From SIG78 sp045635745 (GTDB lineage: Bacteria; Verrucomicrobiota; Lentisphaeria; Victivallales; Victivallaceae), in assembly GCA_045635745.1 (NCBI GenBank), contig JAZTWG010000011.1, positions 1-64,000 on the forward strand: DNA of 64,000 nt. Direction: 5' to 3'. Numbering within the stretch: the first letter of the stretch is position 1; each line of letters opens with the position of its first letter. Made by a program: the position numbers and the translations under genes. This document shows positions 26,190 to 33,924 of this stretch, in pieces. The notes under the pieces were generated by a model that saw only the letters and a program-made list of their open reading frames with translations, was not told the origin of the DNA and made no database searches.

Positions 26190-28616
26190 ATGAAAAAATT
26201 TATAATTATTTTATTGGGCATAGCTGCATCCCTGCTGCCGGCTGCCGAAGATTCTCTCATGCTTTTTGACTTTGAAAATCCCAGGCAGACCAAACGGTTT
26301 GTTACCTTAAAAGACAATGCCAACAAGGTTACTTTCAACACAAACCCCGAGTACATAGCTTCCGGCAAAGGCTCCGCACTTTTTTATGTGCCTAAAGGCG
26401 GCAGCGGCGAACACAAGTGGCCCCGTGCCAGAGTGGGGATCAAAGACCCGGCATTGCAGGATTGGTCGCTTTATGATAATTTGCAGATAACTTTTTTTAA
26501 CCCCGACCCTACCCCCCGGCGGGTAACGGTCAGCATCCGGACGGAAAAAGGCAAAGGGCAGAGCAGTTACCATGTGCCGGTACCTCACGGCAAAAAGGTT
26601 TTTGTAATGCCGTTGAATGATGTTGTAAAAGAAGAAAAAGTAGTTTTGCTCTCTTTTGTCTGTACCGCTCCCCCGGAAGAACAGACCATTTATATGGATG
26701 ATATAAAGCTGACTGTTTCTGATGAAAGCGTGGCAGTTGCCATCGAATCAATTAAAAAGCGGATTATCCGGGAAAGTGCGGCCGTTTTCTGGGAAAATGC
26801 CGGAATGAAGGATATCCGCAACGGTTTTTTCCGGAAACTTGAGAAACTTGCCCAAAGTAAAGATCGTCCGCTTGTCCGGAGTCGTCAAATAGTCGAGCTG
26901 CTGAAAAAATATCTTACGGCCAAACAGGTTATGTGGAAAAAAGCCAATGCCAGGCTGCTCAAAGAGTTTGAGCGTTATTCAGAAAAAAATCCAGTCTGGG
27001 ACTGGTGCTATGTCAGCGGCTGTCAGAAAATCTATCAGGATACGCTGCCTTTTGTTCCTGAACTTGACCGCAAGATAATTGTGGAGCTTGCCCGCCGGGA
27101 AAGCGAAGGCGTACAGATAGTTTTACGCAGCAAAAAGGATTTGCAGAATGTGCAAGTCAAGGTCGTTCCGGTCAAAGCGGTGGAAGGCTTGAGCGTTAAG
27201 GCTGTGCCGGTCGGTTTTGTCCAGCCTCCTACCGGTGGCTACCCCAGCGAAAACATGAAGATCGTACCCGATGTTTTGCTGGAGTTTATGGAAAAAATCA
27301 ACATAGCTGAAGATAAGTGGCAACCATTTTGGCTGGATGTAAAAGCAGCGCCCGGTTGTCCGGCTGGCGAATACAAGTTTACGGCAACTTTTTCAGCAGA
27401 TAACGCACCTGATTTGACAGTACCGTTTACAGTCAACGTGTGGAACTTTGAGCTGCCGGAGTTCCCAAGCACTCCGGCATTGATCAACTATCACACCGAT
27501 ACCAACCACGCCGCCTACATACCCAAAAGCCGCCGTCAGAAAGTCGCCAACGAGTTTATCAGCTATCGCCGGGGGCAAAAGAAGTTTGAAACTTTAAGCG
27601 ACGAAGCCAAAAATCTCCGCACTTTGGAAATTGCAGCCGAAAACATGCTTTTGCAGCACCGGGTAACTCCGGCACCGTTGTATATAACTTTGCGGCGGCT
27701 CAATAAAGCAGATGTCCAACGCTGGCGGGAACAGGGCGGCAAATATTTCAGCGTAACTTATTTGCAGCCCCACACGGTTCAGCCGGACAAGCCATTCCCT
27801 GCATGGGTAAAACGCAAGCTTTTAAACAATCTTAAAGCCACAGTCCCCCTGTTGGAAAAAGCCGGATTGATGGATGGAGCTTACTGTTACGCTTTTGACG
27901 AAATCGGGTTCCAGAAATTCTATGCGGCTAAAGAGTTGATGACCGAAGTCAAAAAACTTTACCCCGATTTGCGGTTGGTAACTACCATGGGCGACTACAA
28001 TTTCGGCACCACCAACGGTATGGATAAATTGATCGATGTCTGGTGTCCTCAAGTGGAAAAATATGTCAAACACATTGACAAAATCAAAGAAGTCCGCAAA
28101 CAGGGTAAAAAGGTCTGGTACTATTGCTGCAATTACGATCCGGGTATTGATATGATTCTGGAAAAGCCGCTGACCGCCCCGCGGCTGCTGACAGGTATGG
28201 CATTGCAGAAATTTGAAGCCGACGGCTTTTTGTATTACAATGTGCAGAGCGGCAACAAGCGTCAGGATATGATAACCAGCGGCCCGGTTACCACCCATAC
28301 CGGCAACAACGGCAGCAAATACAACGGTTGCGGCTTGCTGATCTATCCCACTGCCGGAGGCCCCGTGCCTTCCTTGCGGCTCAAGGCGTTGCGGGATGGT
28401 TTTGATGACAGTGATTATATTTATATGCTCAAAAATATCCCGACCGATAAACTTACTGCCGAAGAAAAAATCGAACTGCAATCGCTTTTGCATATTCCCG
28501 ACAGCGTAATCGTTTACCTTGACCCGGAAAATTACGATCAGACCGGGCAGGCATTATTGGATTACCGGAACAGAATTGGCAAATTCCTGAACCGCGTGTA
28601 TAGTAAAGCCAAATAA
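26190..28616 (+). CDS. Exported GH123-like (DUF4091) glycoside hydrolase
   Basis: 808 residues with a signal peptide (residues 1-18). Residues about 25-180 form a beta-sandwich that may bind carbohydrate. Residues about 290-430 form the N-terminal beta domain that precedes the catalytic barrel in this family, and about 430-790 the DUF4091/GH123 catalytic region. The key D-E pair is in Y-A-F-D-E-I-G near residues 568-570; C-P-Q-V-E-K-Y near 620 and the C-terminal L-R-L-K-A-L-R-D-G-F-D-D-S-D-Y match the conserved end. Known GH123 enzymes are beta-N-acetylgalactosaminidases using substrate-assisted catalysis; this relative may act on another N-acetylated glycan. It is followed by a CE7-type esterase gene 38 bp downstream. 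Confidence 0.85.
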   Translation: MKKFIIILLGIAASLLPAAEDSLMLFDFENPRQTKRFVTLKDNANKVTFNTNPEYIASGKGSALFYVPKGGSGEHKWPRARVGIKDPALQDWSLYDNLQITFFNPDPTPRRVTVSIRTEKGKGQSSYHVPVPHGKKVFVMPLNDVVKEEKVVLLSFVCTAPPEEQTIYMDDIKLTVSDESVAVAIESIKKRIIRESAAVFWENAGMKDIRNGFFRKLEKLAQSKDRPLVRSRQIVELLKKYLTAKQVMWKKANARLLKEFERYSEKNPVWDWCYVSGCQKIYQDTLPFVPELDRKIIVELARRESEGVQIVLRSKKDLQNVQVKVVPVKAVEGLSVKAVPVGFVQPPTGGYPSENMKIVPDVLLEFMEKINIAEDKWQPFWLDVKAAPGCPAGEYKFTATFSADNAPDLTVPFTVNVWNFELPEFPSTPALINYHTDTNHAAYIPKSRRQKVANEFISYRRGQKKFETLSDEAKNLRTLEIAAENMLLQHRVTPAPLYITLRRLNKADVQRWREQGGKYFSVTYLQPHTVQPDKPFPAWVKRKLLNNLKATVPLLEKAGLMDGAYCYAFDEIGFQKFYAAKELMTEVKKLYPDLRLVTTMGDYNFGTTNGMDKLIDVWCPQVEKYVKHIDKIKEVRKQGKKVWYYCCNYDPGIDMILEKPLTAPRLLTGMALQKFEADGFLYYNVQSGNKRQDMITSGPVTTHTGNNGSKYNGCGLLIYPTAGGPVPSLRLKALRDGFDDSDYIYMLKNIPTDKLTAEEKIELQSLLHIPDSVIVYLDPENYDQTGQALLDYRNRIGKFLNRVYSKAK

Positions 28617-28654
28617 GTTTAAGTCTTCTTGAAATTGAAAAAAGGTTTTGTTTT

Positions 28655-29944
28655 ATGAAAAAGTTTGTATCTTTATTTGCAGCAATGATTTCCGCTTCTG
28701 CCATGGCGGCTCATGTGGATATAGTGCCTGTTGAACAGCGCCACTACGCGGTCAATGAAAAAGTCACCTTCCGGGTAACAGCGTATGAAAGTAAAGGCAA
28801 ATTGCTGAAAAACGGCAATTTCAATGTTTCTGTAAGAGAAGCGGGCAATCGCAAACTTATAAAAGATATTGCGGTGGATTTGTCGCAGAAAAATGATTTT
28901 ACCTTCGATGTTTCGCTTGACCGCCCCGGTTTTATATTGGTAACAGCCGGGACTCTTACGCTTGACAACGGCAAAAAAGTCAAATGGTCGCGTAAACCTT
29001 ATGCTGCGCTCGGCGGTGCGGCGGTAGAACCGGAAAAAATCCAGCCTGCGGCTCCGCGCCCGGATGATTTTGATCAATTCTGGGCCGATGGGCTGGAAGA
29101 ATTCAAACAGGCCAGAGTGACTGTAACTCCGACAAAGATCAAGCGTGCCGGATATGATGTATCGCATATAGAAGTGCAATTTCCCGGAGATCGCGGTGCG
29201 ATCGATGGTTTTATATCTGTGCCGCAGGATCGCAGCCGCAAATATCCGGCGCAGATCGGGGTGCCGGGTGCCGGAGCTGGTATTACCACTGCTGTACCTT
29301 ATTACCGCGGAACGGCTCCGGCGATCGAAGTATGGATGAATGTGCACAAATTCCCCACCGCCGCAACTTCTGCTGAACAGAAAGCGCGTTTTGAAAAATA
29401 CAACGCTTCGCTTGTTGAAAAGCATTATAAATATGCAAATATTCACGACCGCAACAAATATTTCTTCCGCGATGTGTGGCTGGCGTTGAGCAAAGCAGTT
29501 GACTATGTTGCTGAATTAAAAGAGTTTGACGGCAGGAACTTTGCCTCCATCGGCAGCAGCCAGGGCGGCGGTACAGCAATCGCGGTAGCTTATCTCAATA
29601 AAAAAATCAGTTGCCTGATCGCCAATGTTCCGGCTTTGTGCGACCACAGCGGCTGGAAAGTCCGACGAGTCAGCGGTTGGCCCAATGCTCATTTGAGTAT
29701 GCAAGGCAAAGGCGATAAGGTAATGCCTTATTTTGACGGAGTGAACTTTGCTTCAAAAATAACGGTTCCGGCTCTGATAACAGTGGGATATATCGATACA
29801 ACTTGTCCGCCGGCCGGGGTTTACGCCATGTATAACCAGCTGAAAGGCAAAAAGATCATGTACGATATGTATCGGCAAGGCCACATGGTGCCGACGGATT
29901 TTAAAAAGCGCATCGTTGAATTCTACAAGTCCGAGTTCAAATGA
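28655..29944 (+). CDS. Exported CE7 acetyl-xylan esterase-like alpha/beta-hydrolase
   Basis: 429 residues with a signal peptide (residues 1-19, ending A-M-A). An N-terminal Ig-like domain (residues 20-120) precedes a CE7/AXE1 alpha/beta-hydrolase: F-D-Q-F-W-A-D-G near 135, the oxyanion region, nucleophile in G-S-S-Q-G-G-G near residue 301, acid in V-G-Y-I-D-T-T-C-P-P near 380 and His in Q-G-H-M near 409. It should remove acetyl groups from xylan or other acetylated glycans outside the cell, which fits the neighbouring glycosidases. AAAGG is upstream of the ATG. It ends the run of exported genes and is followed by a terminator. Confidence 0.9.
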   Translation: MKKFVSLFAAMISASAMAAHVDIVPVEQRHYAVNEKVTFRVTAYESKGKLLKNGNFNVSVREAGNRKLIKDIAVDLSQKNDFTFDVSLDRPGFILVTAGTLTLDNGKKVKWSRKPYAALGGAAVEPEKIQPAAPRPDDFDQFWADGLEEFKQARVTVTPTKIKRAGYDVSHIEVQFPGDRGAIDGFISVPQDRSRKYPAQIGVPGAGAGITTAVPYYRGTAPAIEVWMNVHKFPTAATSAEQKARFEKYNASLVEKHYKYANIHDRNKYFFRDVWLALSKAVDYVAELKEFDGRNFASIGSSQGGGTAIAVAYLNKKISCLIANVPALCDHSGWKVRRVSGWPNAHLSMQGKGDKVMPYFDGVNFASKITVPALITVGYIDTTCPPAGVYAMYNQLKGKKIMYDMYRQGHMVPTDFKKRIVEFYKSEFK

Positions 29945-29957
29945 TCTTACGCAAGGT

Positions 29958-29981
29958 AAGCCGGTATAAAAGCCGGCTTTT
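29958..29981 (+). terminator. Terminator of the exported-enzyme operon
   Basis: AAGCCGG pairs with CCGGCTT over an 8-nt loop, followed by a short T run, 14 bp past the CE7 stop codon. Confidence 0.75.
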
Positions 29982-30025
29982 CTGCTCTTAAAATAATGTA
30001 GAAGCAAAAAATCAGAACAAAAGTT

Positions 30026-30053
30026 TTGATTTTTTTTTCTTTTATGCTATAAT
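30026..30053 (+). promoter_or_regulatory. Promoter of the nitroreductase gene
   Basis: TTGATT at 30026-30031, 16 bp, then TGCTATAAT with the -10 box TATAAT at 30048-30053 and an extended -10 TGn. Confidence 0.65.
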
Positions 30054-30112
30054 AAAAACAAAATCTCCTGACAGAATGTCTGTAGGAAAAAACAACCCAT
30101 GGAGCTGATTGT

Positions 30113-30733
30113 ATGAAAAAACTGTTGTGTGGAATTATTGCCGGAGTGTGCGTGCTGGGCACCGTCAATGCTGCTGAAGATGAGATCAAATTGCCGACCC
30201 CTAATCTGAAGAACAATGTTACACTCAAAACCGCGCTGGAAAAACGCAAAACCAGCCGGACTTTCGGCAATAAAGCTTTAAGCGAATTGGATATATCCAA
30301 TCTGCTCTGGGCTGCCTATGGGCAGAACCGCCCCAACGGCAAACGCACCGTACCGGTTGCCCGCGGCATATATGCCGTGGAAATGTATGTGGCGCTTTCT
30401 GATGGAGTTTACAAGCACGAACTGGCCGATAACGTGCTGAAAAAAGTCTCCTCCAAAGATATGCGCGGCGCTTCCGATGGCCGCAAAATGGGAGCCAAAG
30501 CTCCCGTGGTGCTGGTAATGGTGGCCGATAAAGATGCATTTAACGGCAAAGGCGATCAATATATAGCTATGGAAGCCGGAGCTATCATGCAGAATATTTA
30601 TCTCTATTGTGCAGCGTACAACCTCAATACCGTAGTTTGCGGCAGTTTCAAGCCTGCCGACTGGGCCAAAGAACTCCAACTGCCCGCCAATAAATATGTG
30701 ATCCTGACGCAAGTAGTTGGCTGCCCCCGCTGA
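30113..30733 (+). CDS. Exported nitroreductase-family (SagB/ThcOx-like) protein
   Basis: 206 residues with a signal peptide (residues 1-20, ending V-N-A). The nitroreductase fold begins L-E-K-R-K-T-S-R-T-F, where R-x-S-x-R binds the FMN phosphate. L-L-W-A-A-Y-G-Q-N-R near residue 63, a central M-E-A-G-A-I-M-Q-N-I helix and final V-V-G-C-P follow the family pattern. Most nitroreductases are cytoplasmic; this one appears exported, as in a subset of anaerobes. A GGAG site precedes the ATG and the gene has its own extended -10 promoter, so it is a separate unit. Substrate unknown; flavin loading outside the cytoplasm would need an FMN supply or Tat-independent folding. Confidence 0.85.
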   Translation: MKKLLCGIIAGVCVLGTVNAAEDEIKLPTPNLKNNVTLKTALEKRKTSRTFGNKALSELDISNLLWAAYGQNRPNGKRTVPVARGIYAVEMYVALSDGVYKHELADNVLKKVSSKDMRGASDGRKMGAKAPVVLVMVADKDAFNGKGDQYIAMEAGAIMQNIYLYCAAYNLNTVVCGSFKPADWAKELQLPANKYVILTQVVGCPR

Positions 30734-30758
30734 AGTCCCCCCCAAAAAAATAATTTAT

Positions 30759-30780
30759 ACGGCTGCTGTTTAACAGCCGT
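30759..30780 (+). terminator. Hairpin after the nitroreductase gene
   Basis: ACGGCTG/CAGCCGT with an 8-nt loop, 26 bp past the stop; there is no T tract, so this is a weak terminator or part of the following bidirectional one. Confidence 0.4.
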
Positions 30781-30786
30781 ACCTGA

Positions 30787-30837
30787 AAAAAAAGATATTA
30801 TGCAAGACGCAAGAGCTCTCGTATAATATCTTTTTTT
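30787..30837. terminator. Bidirectional terminator between convergent genes
   Basis: A perfect 15-bp inverted repeat, AAAAAAAGATATTAT and ATAATATCTTTTTTT, with a 21-nt loop. It gives a T run in both directions between the nitroreductase and the oxidoreductase genes. Confidence 0.9.
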
Positions 30838-30911
30838 AACCTGTTATGTCACAGCTTTATGCGACAACAGAACATCATGCACTCGCCATGCATGCATAAT
30901 TACTGTTATAT

Positions 30912-31967
30912 TCAGCAGACCTTCACCGGAGCGCCCGTCTGCGCTGCCTTGTAAATACTGCAGATCAAGGCAACCGCACGGCGCCCTTCCCGGCCATCGA
31001 GTTCAATATTCTTGCGGCCTTCGAGAATAGCTTCCGAAAGAGCTTCGATCTGAACCCGGTGTCCATTACTGGAAATCGCCATCGGGTCTCCGGCTCCGCC
31101 GCCGGAAACAACAGTTCCAATACCGCCAGCATTGCGGATATCTTCGTCGCCGGGTTCTTCATCAACAAACTGCCAGCGGGTGATTCTGGTATCTTCCAGC
31201 ACTACGCTGCCCTTGGAGCCGGATATTTCCACCCGACGCGGGAACCCCGGCTGGCAGGAGGTGGAACCTTCTATCGTGCCCAGAGCGCCGTTCTTGTATT
31301 TAAGAATAGCCACCGCATTGTCTTCCACTTCAATACCCGTATGACTCAAAGTGGCGGTAGCCGCCATGACTTCATGCACATCGCCATTAAGATACTGCAG
31401 CAGATCGATCGTGTGGATGCTCTGATTCATCAGCGCGCCGCCGCCATCAAGCGCCCAAGTGCCGCGCCAGGAGGCCGAGTCATAGTATTCCTGTGTACGG
31501 AACCATTTGCATTGGCAGCTGACCAACACGATCTTACCGAAACGCCCGGCATCGATCGCCTTTTTGATCAAAGCTACATTCGGCACAAAACGCGACTGAA
31601 AAACACTCATCATCAACACGCCGGTCTTATCGCAGGCCGCGATGATCTCGTCAATTTTTTCCGTAGTGGTATCCAGCGGCTTTTCGCACAGCAGATGCTT
31701 GCCTGCCAGCGCGGCCGGCACCGCTACTTTTCCGTGAATACCCGTAGGCGTGGCAATGGTAACAGCCTGGATCTCTTTATCAGTCAGAAAATCTTCAAAA
31801 TTCGCAACCGCACGCACGTTGTATTTTTCTGCAAACTGCTGTGCACGTTCTCCGACCTGATCGAAAACCGCCACCAGCTCTGCATTATGTGCATCACGCA
31901 AGGCTTCCGCATGCATTACGGCGATCGCCCCCGTACCGATTATTCCGAATTTCACTTTATCTGCCAT
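30912..31967 (-). CDS. Gfo/Idh/MocA-family oxidoreductase
   Basis: 351 residues. The N-terminal Rossmann domain has F-G-I-I-G-T-G-A-I-A near residues 7-16 and the signature C-E-K-P-L near residue 94. The C-terminal alpha/beta domain carries W-R-G-T-W-A-L-D-G-G-G-A-L-M-N-Q-S-I-H-T-I-D near residues 168-190, with the expected catalytic His. It is an NAD(P)-dependent oxidoreductase of a sugar, inositol or amino sugar; the substrate cannot be read. It has no signal peptide. It stands alone and may be controlled by the two direct repeats at 32010-32072 upstream of its start. Confidence 0.9.
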   Translation of the reverse strand: MADKVKFGIIGTGAIAVMHAEALRDAHNAELVAVFDQVGERAQQFAEKYNVRAVANFEDFLTDKEIQAVTIATPTGIHGKVAVPAALAGKHLLCEKPLDTTTEKIDEIIAACDKTGVLMMSVFQSRFVPNVALIKKAIDAGRFGKIVLVSCQCKWFRTQEYYDSASWRGTWALDGGGALMNQSIHTIDLLQYLNGDVHEVMAATATLSHTGIEVEDNAVAILKYKNGALGTIEGSTSCQPGFPRRVEISGSKGSVVLEDTRITRWQFVDEEPGDEDIRNAGGIGTVVSGGGAGDPMAISSNGHRVQIEALSEAILEGRKNIELDGREGRRAVALICSIYKAAQTGAPVKVC

Positions 31968-32309
31968 CGCTCAAAAAACTCCAAAATCACTATATTGTTG
32001 CCTATTTAATGATAACTCGTGTCAGCAAACATATAAAAAAATTTCTGCCACCGTTTGATAACCCGTGTCAGCTTGATTTTCCATGCAGAAAGTTCAAATT
32101 GCTATCTGTGGAAAAAACACCTTGATAAAGATACTGTATATTGTTGAAAAATGCAAATTCCAAACCGGATTTTTTACATTTTTTTTTGTAAATAAAATTT
32201 ATTCAGCTGTTGAGATTTTTTGTAAAAAGAAGAAAAAAATCATTTTTTTCATGTTTTTTATTTGCATTTTTCAAAATAAGCAGTATTGTAATGAAACAAC
32301 AAGAGATAA
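31968..32309. other. Intergenic region with operator-like repeats
   Basis: 342 AT-rich bases between the divergent oxidoreductase gene and the tRNA-Gly genes. It holds the direct repeats at 32010 and 32056. The rest is T-rich and shows no gene. Confidence 0.6.
32010..32072. repeat. Operator-like 17-bp direct repeat, two copies
   Basis: TGATAACTCGTGTCAGC at 32010-32026 and TGATAACCCGTGTCAGC at 32056-32072 differ at one base and start 46 bp apart. Each contains an imperfect TGA...TCA palindrome. They lie 43-105 bp upstream of the oxidoreductase start. Confidence 0.6.
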
Positions 32310-32385
32310 GCGAGTGTAACTCAGCTGGTAGAGTATCACGTTGCCAACGTGACTGTCGACGGTTCGAATCCGTTCACTCGCTCCA
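32310..32385 (+). tRNA. tRNA-Gly(GCC), first copy, CCA encoded
   Basis: Acceptor GCGAGTG/CACTCGC, anticodon stem TCACG/CGTGA around loop TTGCCAA (anticodon GCC), T-loop GGTTCGAATCC, discriminator T, encoded CCA. Confidence 0.96.
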
Positions 32386-32411
32386 TTTTTTCTTTTGTTA
32401 CACCTTAAGGT

Positions 32412-32487
32412 GCGAGTGTAACTCAGCTGGTAGAGTATCACGTTGCCAACGTGACTGTCGACGGTTCGAATCCGTTCACTCGCTCCA
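32412..32487 (+). tRNA. tRNA-Gly(GCC), second copy, CCA encoded
   Basis: Identical over its 76 bp to the copy at 32310, 26 bp downstream. A recent tandem duplication or concerted evolution is likely, and the pair is probably one transcript. Confidence 0.96.
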
Positions 32488-32895
32488 TTTTTTTTGCTCA
32501 AATTCCAGAATACAACACATTTTTTCCGCATATTGAAACTTTATCCACTGTTCCGCGACACAGTTATTCCGCAAAATTTCCAGTTCTGTCGGGCAAAAGA
32601 TGTATTTCGGGAAGTTCTGCATTTTCATATTTTCACCACGCATAGTATGGGCATAAAAAATATCTGCGCGGTTGCAGATAACAAATACCTTATAATCCAA
32701 GAGGTAGAAAATCAAGAAACAACTTCTTCTCGCCGACAGCCGTGTCCAGAGCCCATCACAGTCAAGTCACCCTCTCCGCTCCCTGATGCCGTTTATCAGG
32801 TAAAATAAAGAACGGCTGACCGTACATAAAATGTGGCTGTTGCAAAACTCACTGTTTTGCAACAGCCATTTCTCACAACTTTATCGTACCATTAT
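32488..32895. other. Intergenic region with hairpins, no gene seen
   Basis: 408 bp after the tRNAs. It contains TATCTGC/GCAGATA and CCTGAT/ATCAGG hairpins and the strong hairpin at 32834. A 79-codon minus-strand frame runs into the second tRNA and is not convincing. Confidence 0.5.
32834..32868 (-). terminator. Perfect 15-bp hairpin after the TudS-like gene
   Basis: TGGCTGTTGCAAAAC and GTTTTGCAACAGCCA with a 5-nt loop, 27 bp past the stop of the minus-strand gene. No long T run follows. Confidence 0.65.
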
Positions 32896-33789
32896 TCAGT
32901 ACAACGGATCAAGCATACGCCAGTAGAATTGACTCTGATACTCCGGAGCATATTTTTCCACCCCGATACGCAACAGCATCAGCATGGCCTTGAAATCCAG
33001 CTCGCCCTGTTCAAACTCGCGCATACTGCGGAGCAATGCGGTGCGTTCGTAATCATCGGAACGCGCCATAAGCACGCTCTGCAAATGGCGCCACACGTTG
33101 TTGTGTTTGCTCTGCTCAGGTTCAGCATCCAGCACCACGGCAAGTTTCCGTTCGTAAGTACCCCAGTCGCCACGGCGGGCAAATTTTTCCAGTTCCGCCA
33201 TCCGGCCGGGAGCGTGACTCATGGCACAAAGTTTGATATTGCAGTGAAAATCCATAAGCATTTCCACTCCATCAGGCGAACCGGTCAATTCACGGAAACG
33301 GGTCATCAGCAAAAGTTTATCCAGAAACTTCTGCCGACCGAAGCGATCTTCAAGCTGTTTTTCACTGGCAATGGCCAGCTCCGGAAACGCCGCAGTTACG
33401 CAAGCAGCAAAAAGTCCGGCGCCCGGATTTTCGCTTCCGGCAACTTTTACCGGATAAAGTCCGCAGCTGGGTGATGAGCTTTTCAGCACAAATCCTGCCG
33501 GTTCCAGTGCCGCCAGCTCCGGCATGCGTTTTTCCAGCCAGATGCGGATAAAATTCGTGCACTCTTTATTGCTGATCACCCCCCGCATTTCCGGAGTTTC
33601 CGGATTGCCGCAAAGTTTCATTGCCTCGCGCGGCAGCCCCAGACCGGACTCAAATTCCGGACAGACCGGCACCAGCTTAAAGGCGTTTGCCAGATTATTG
33701 CATATATAGTTTACAGGTTTGCCTTTGCCATCATACCGAACCGCGTCGCCCAACAGGCAGCGGCTGACGATCAACCGGATTGAATCCAT
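32896..33789 (-). CDS. TudS (DUF523) domain fused to DUF1722 (YbgA-like)
   Basis: 297 residues. Residues 1-150 form the DUF523 domain: S-R-C-L-L-G at 9-14, V-P-V-C-P-E at 40-45 and S-S-P-S-C-G near 105-110 supply three cysteines that in TudS thiouracil desulfidases hold a [4Fe-4S] cluster. Residues 165-290 are DUF1722 (YbgA-like), helical, with H-A-P-G-R-M and a final Y-W-R-M-L-D-P. The fused form is common in bacteria. The desulfidase role of the first domain comes from characterised relatives; the second domain's role is unknown. The gene is monocistronic. Confidence 0.88.
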   Translation of the reverse strand: MDSIRLIVSRCLLGDAVRYDGKGKPVNYICNNLANAFKLVPVCPEFESGLGLPREAMKLCGNPETPEMRGVISNKECTNFIRIWLEKRMPELAALEPAGFVLKSSSPSCGLYPVKVAGSENPGAGLFAACVTAAFPELAIASEKQLEDRFGRQKFLDKLLLMTRFRELTGSPDGVEMLMDFHCNIKLCAMSHAPGRMAELEKFARRGDWGTYERKLAVVLDAEPEQSKHNNVWRHLQSVLMARSDDYERTALLRSMREFEQGELDFKAMLMLLRIGVEKYAPEYQSQFYWRMLDPLY

Positions 33790-33924
33790 ACTTCTACCAG
33801 ATATTGTTATTTAATCAATTTTTTATAATATAGTATTTTTTCGGCAAAGTTGCAAGTCAAAAATAGTTGTAAAAAAGATTTCGTGTGGTATATTTAATCA
33901 AAATATTTTCAATAGATTCAACTT

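Noticed and set aside
32310..32487. Possible short repeat array
   Set aside because: The two 76-bp repeats are identical tRNA-Gly genes, not CRISPR repeats; there are no further copies.
32476..32715. 79-codon minus-strand frame after the tRNAs
   Set aside because: It ends inside the second tRNA-Gly and has no ribosome site or similarity.
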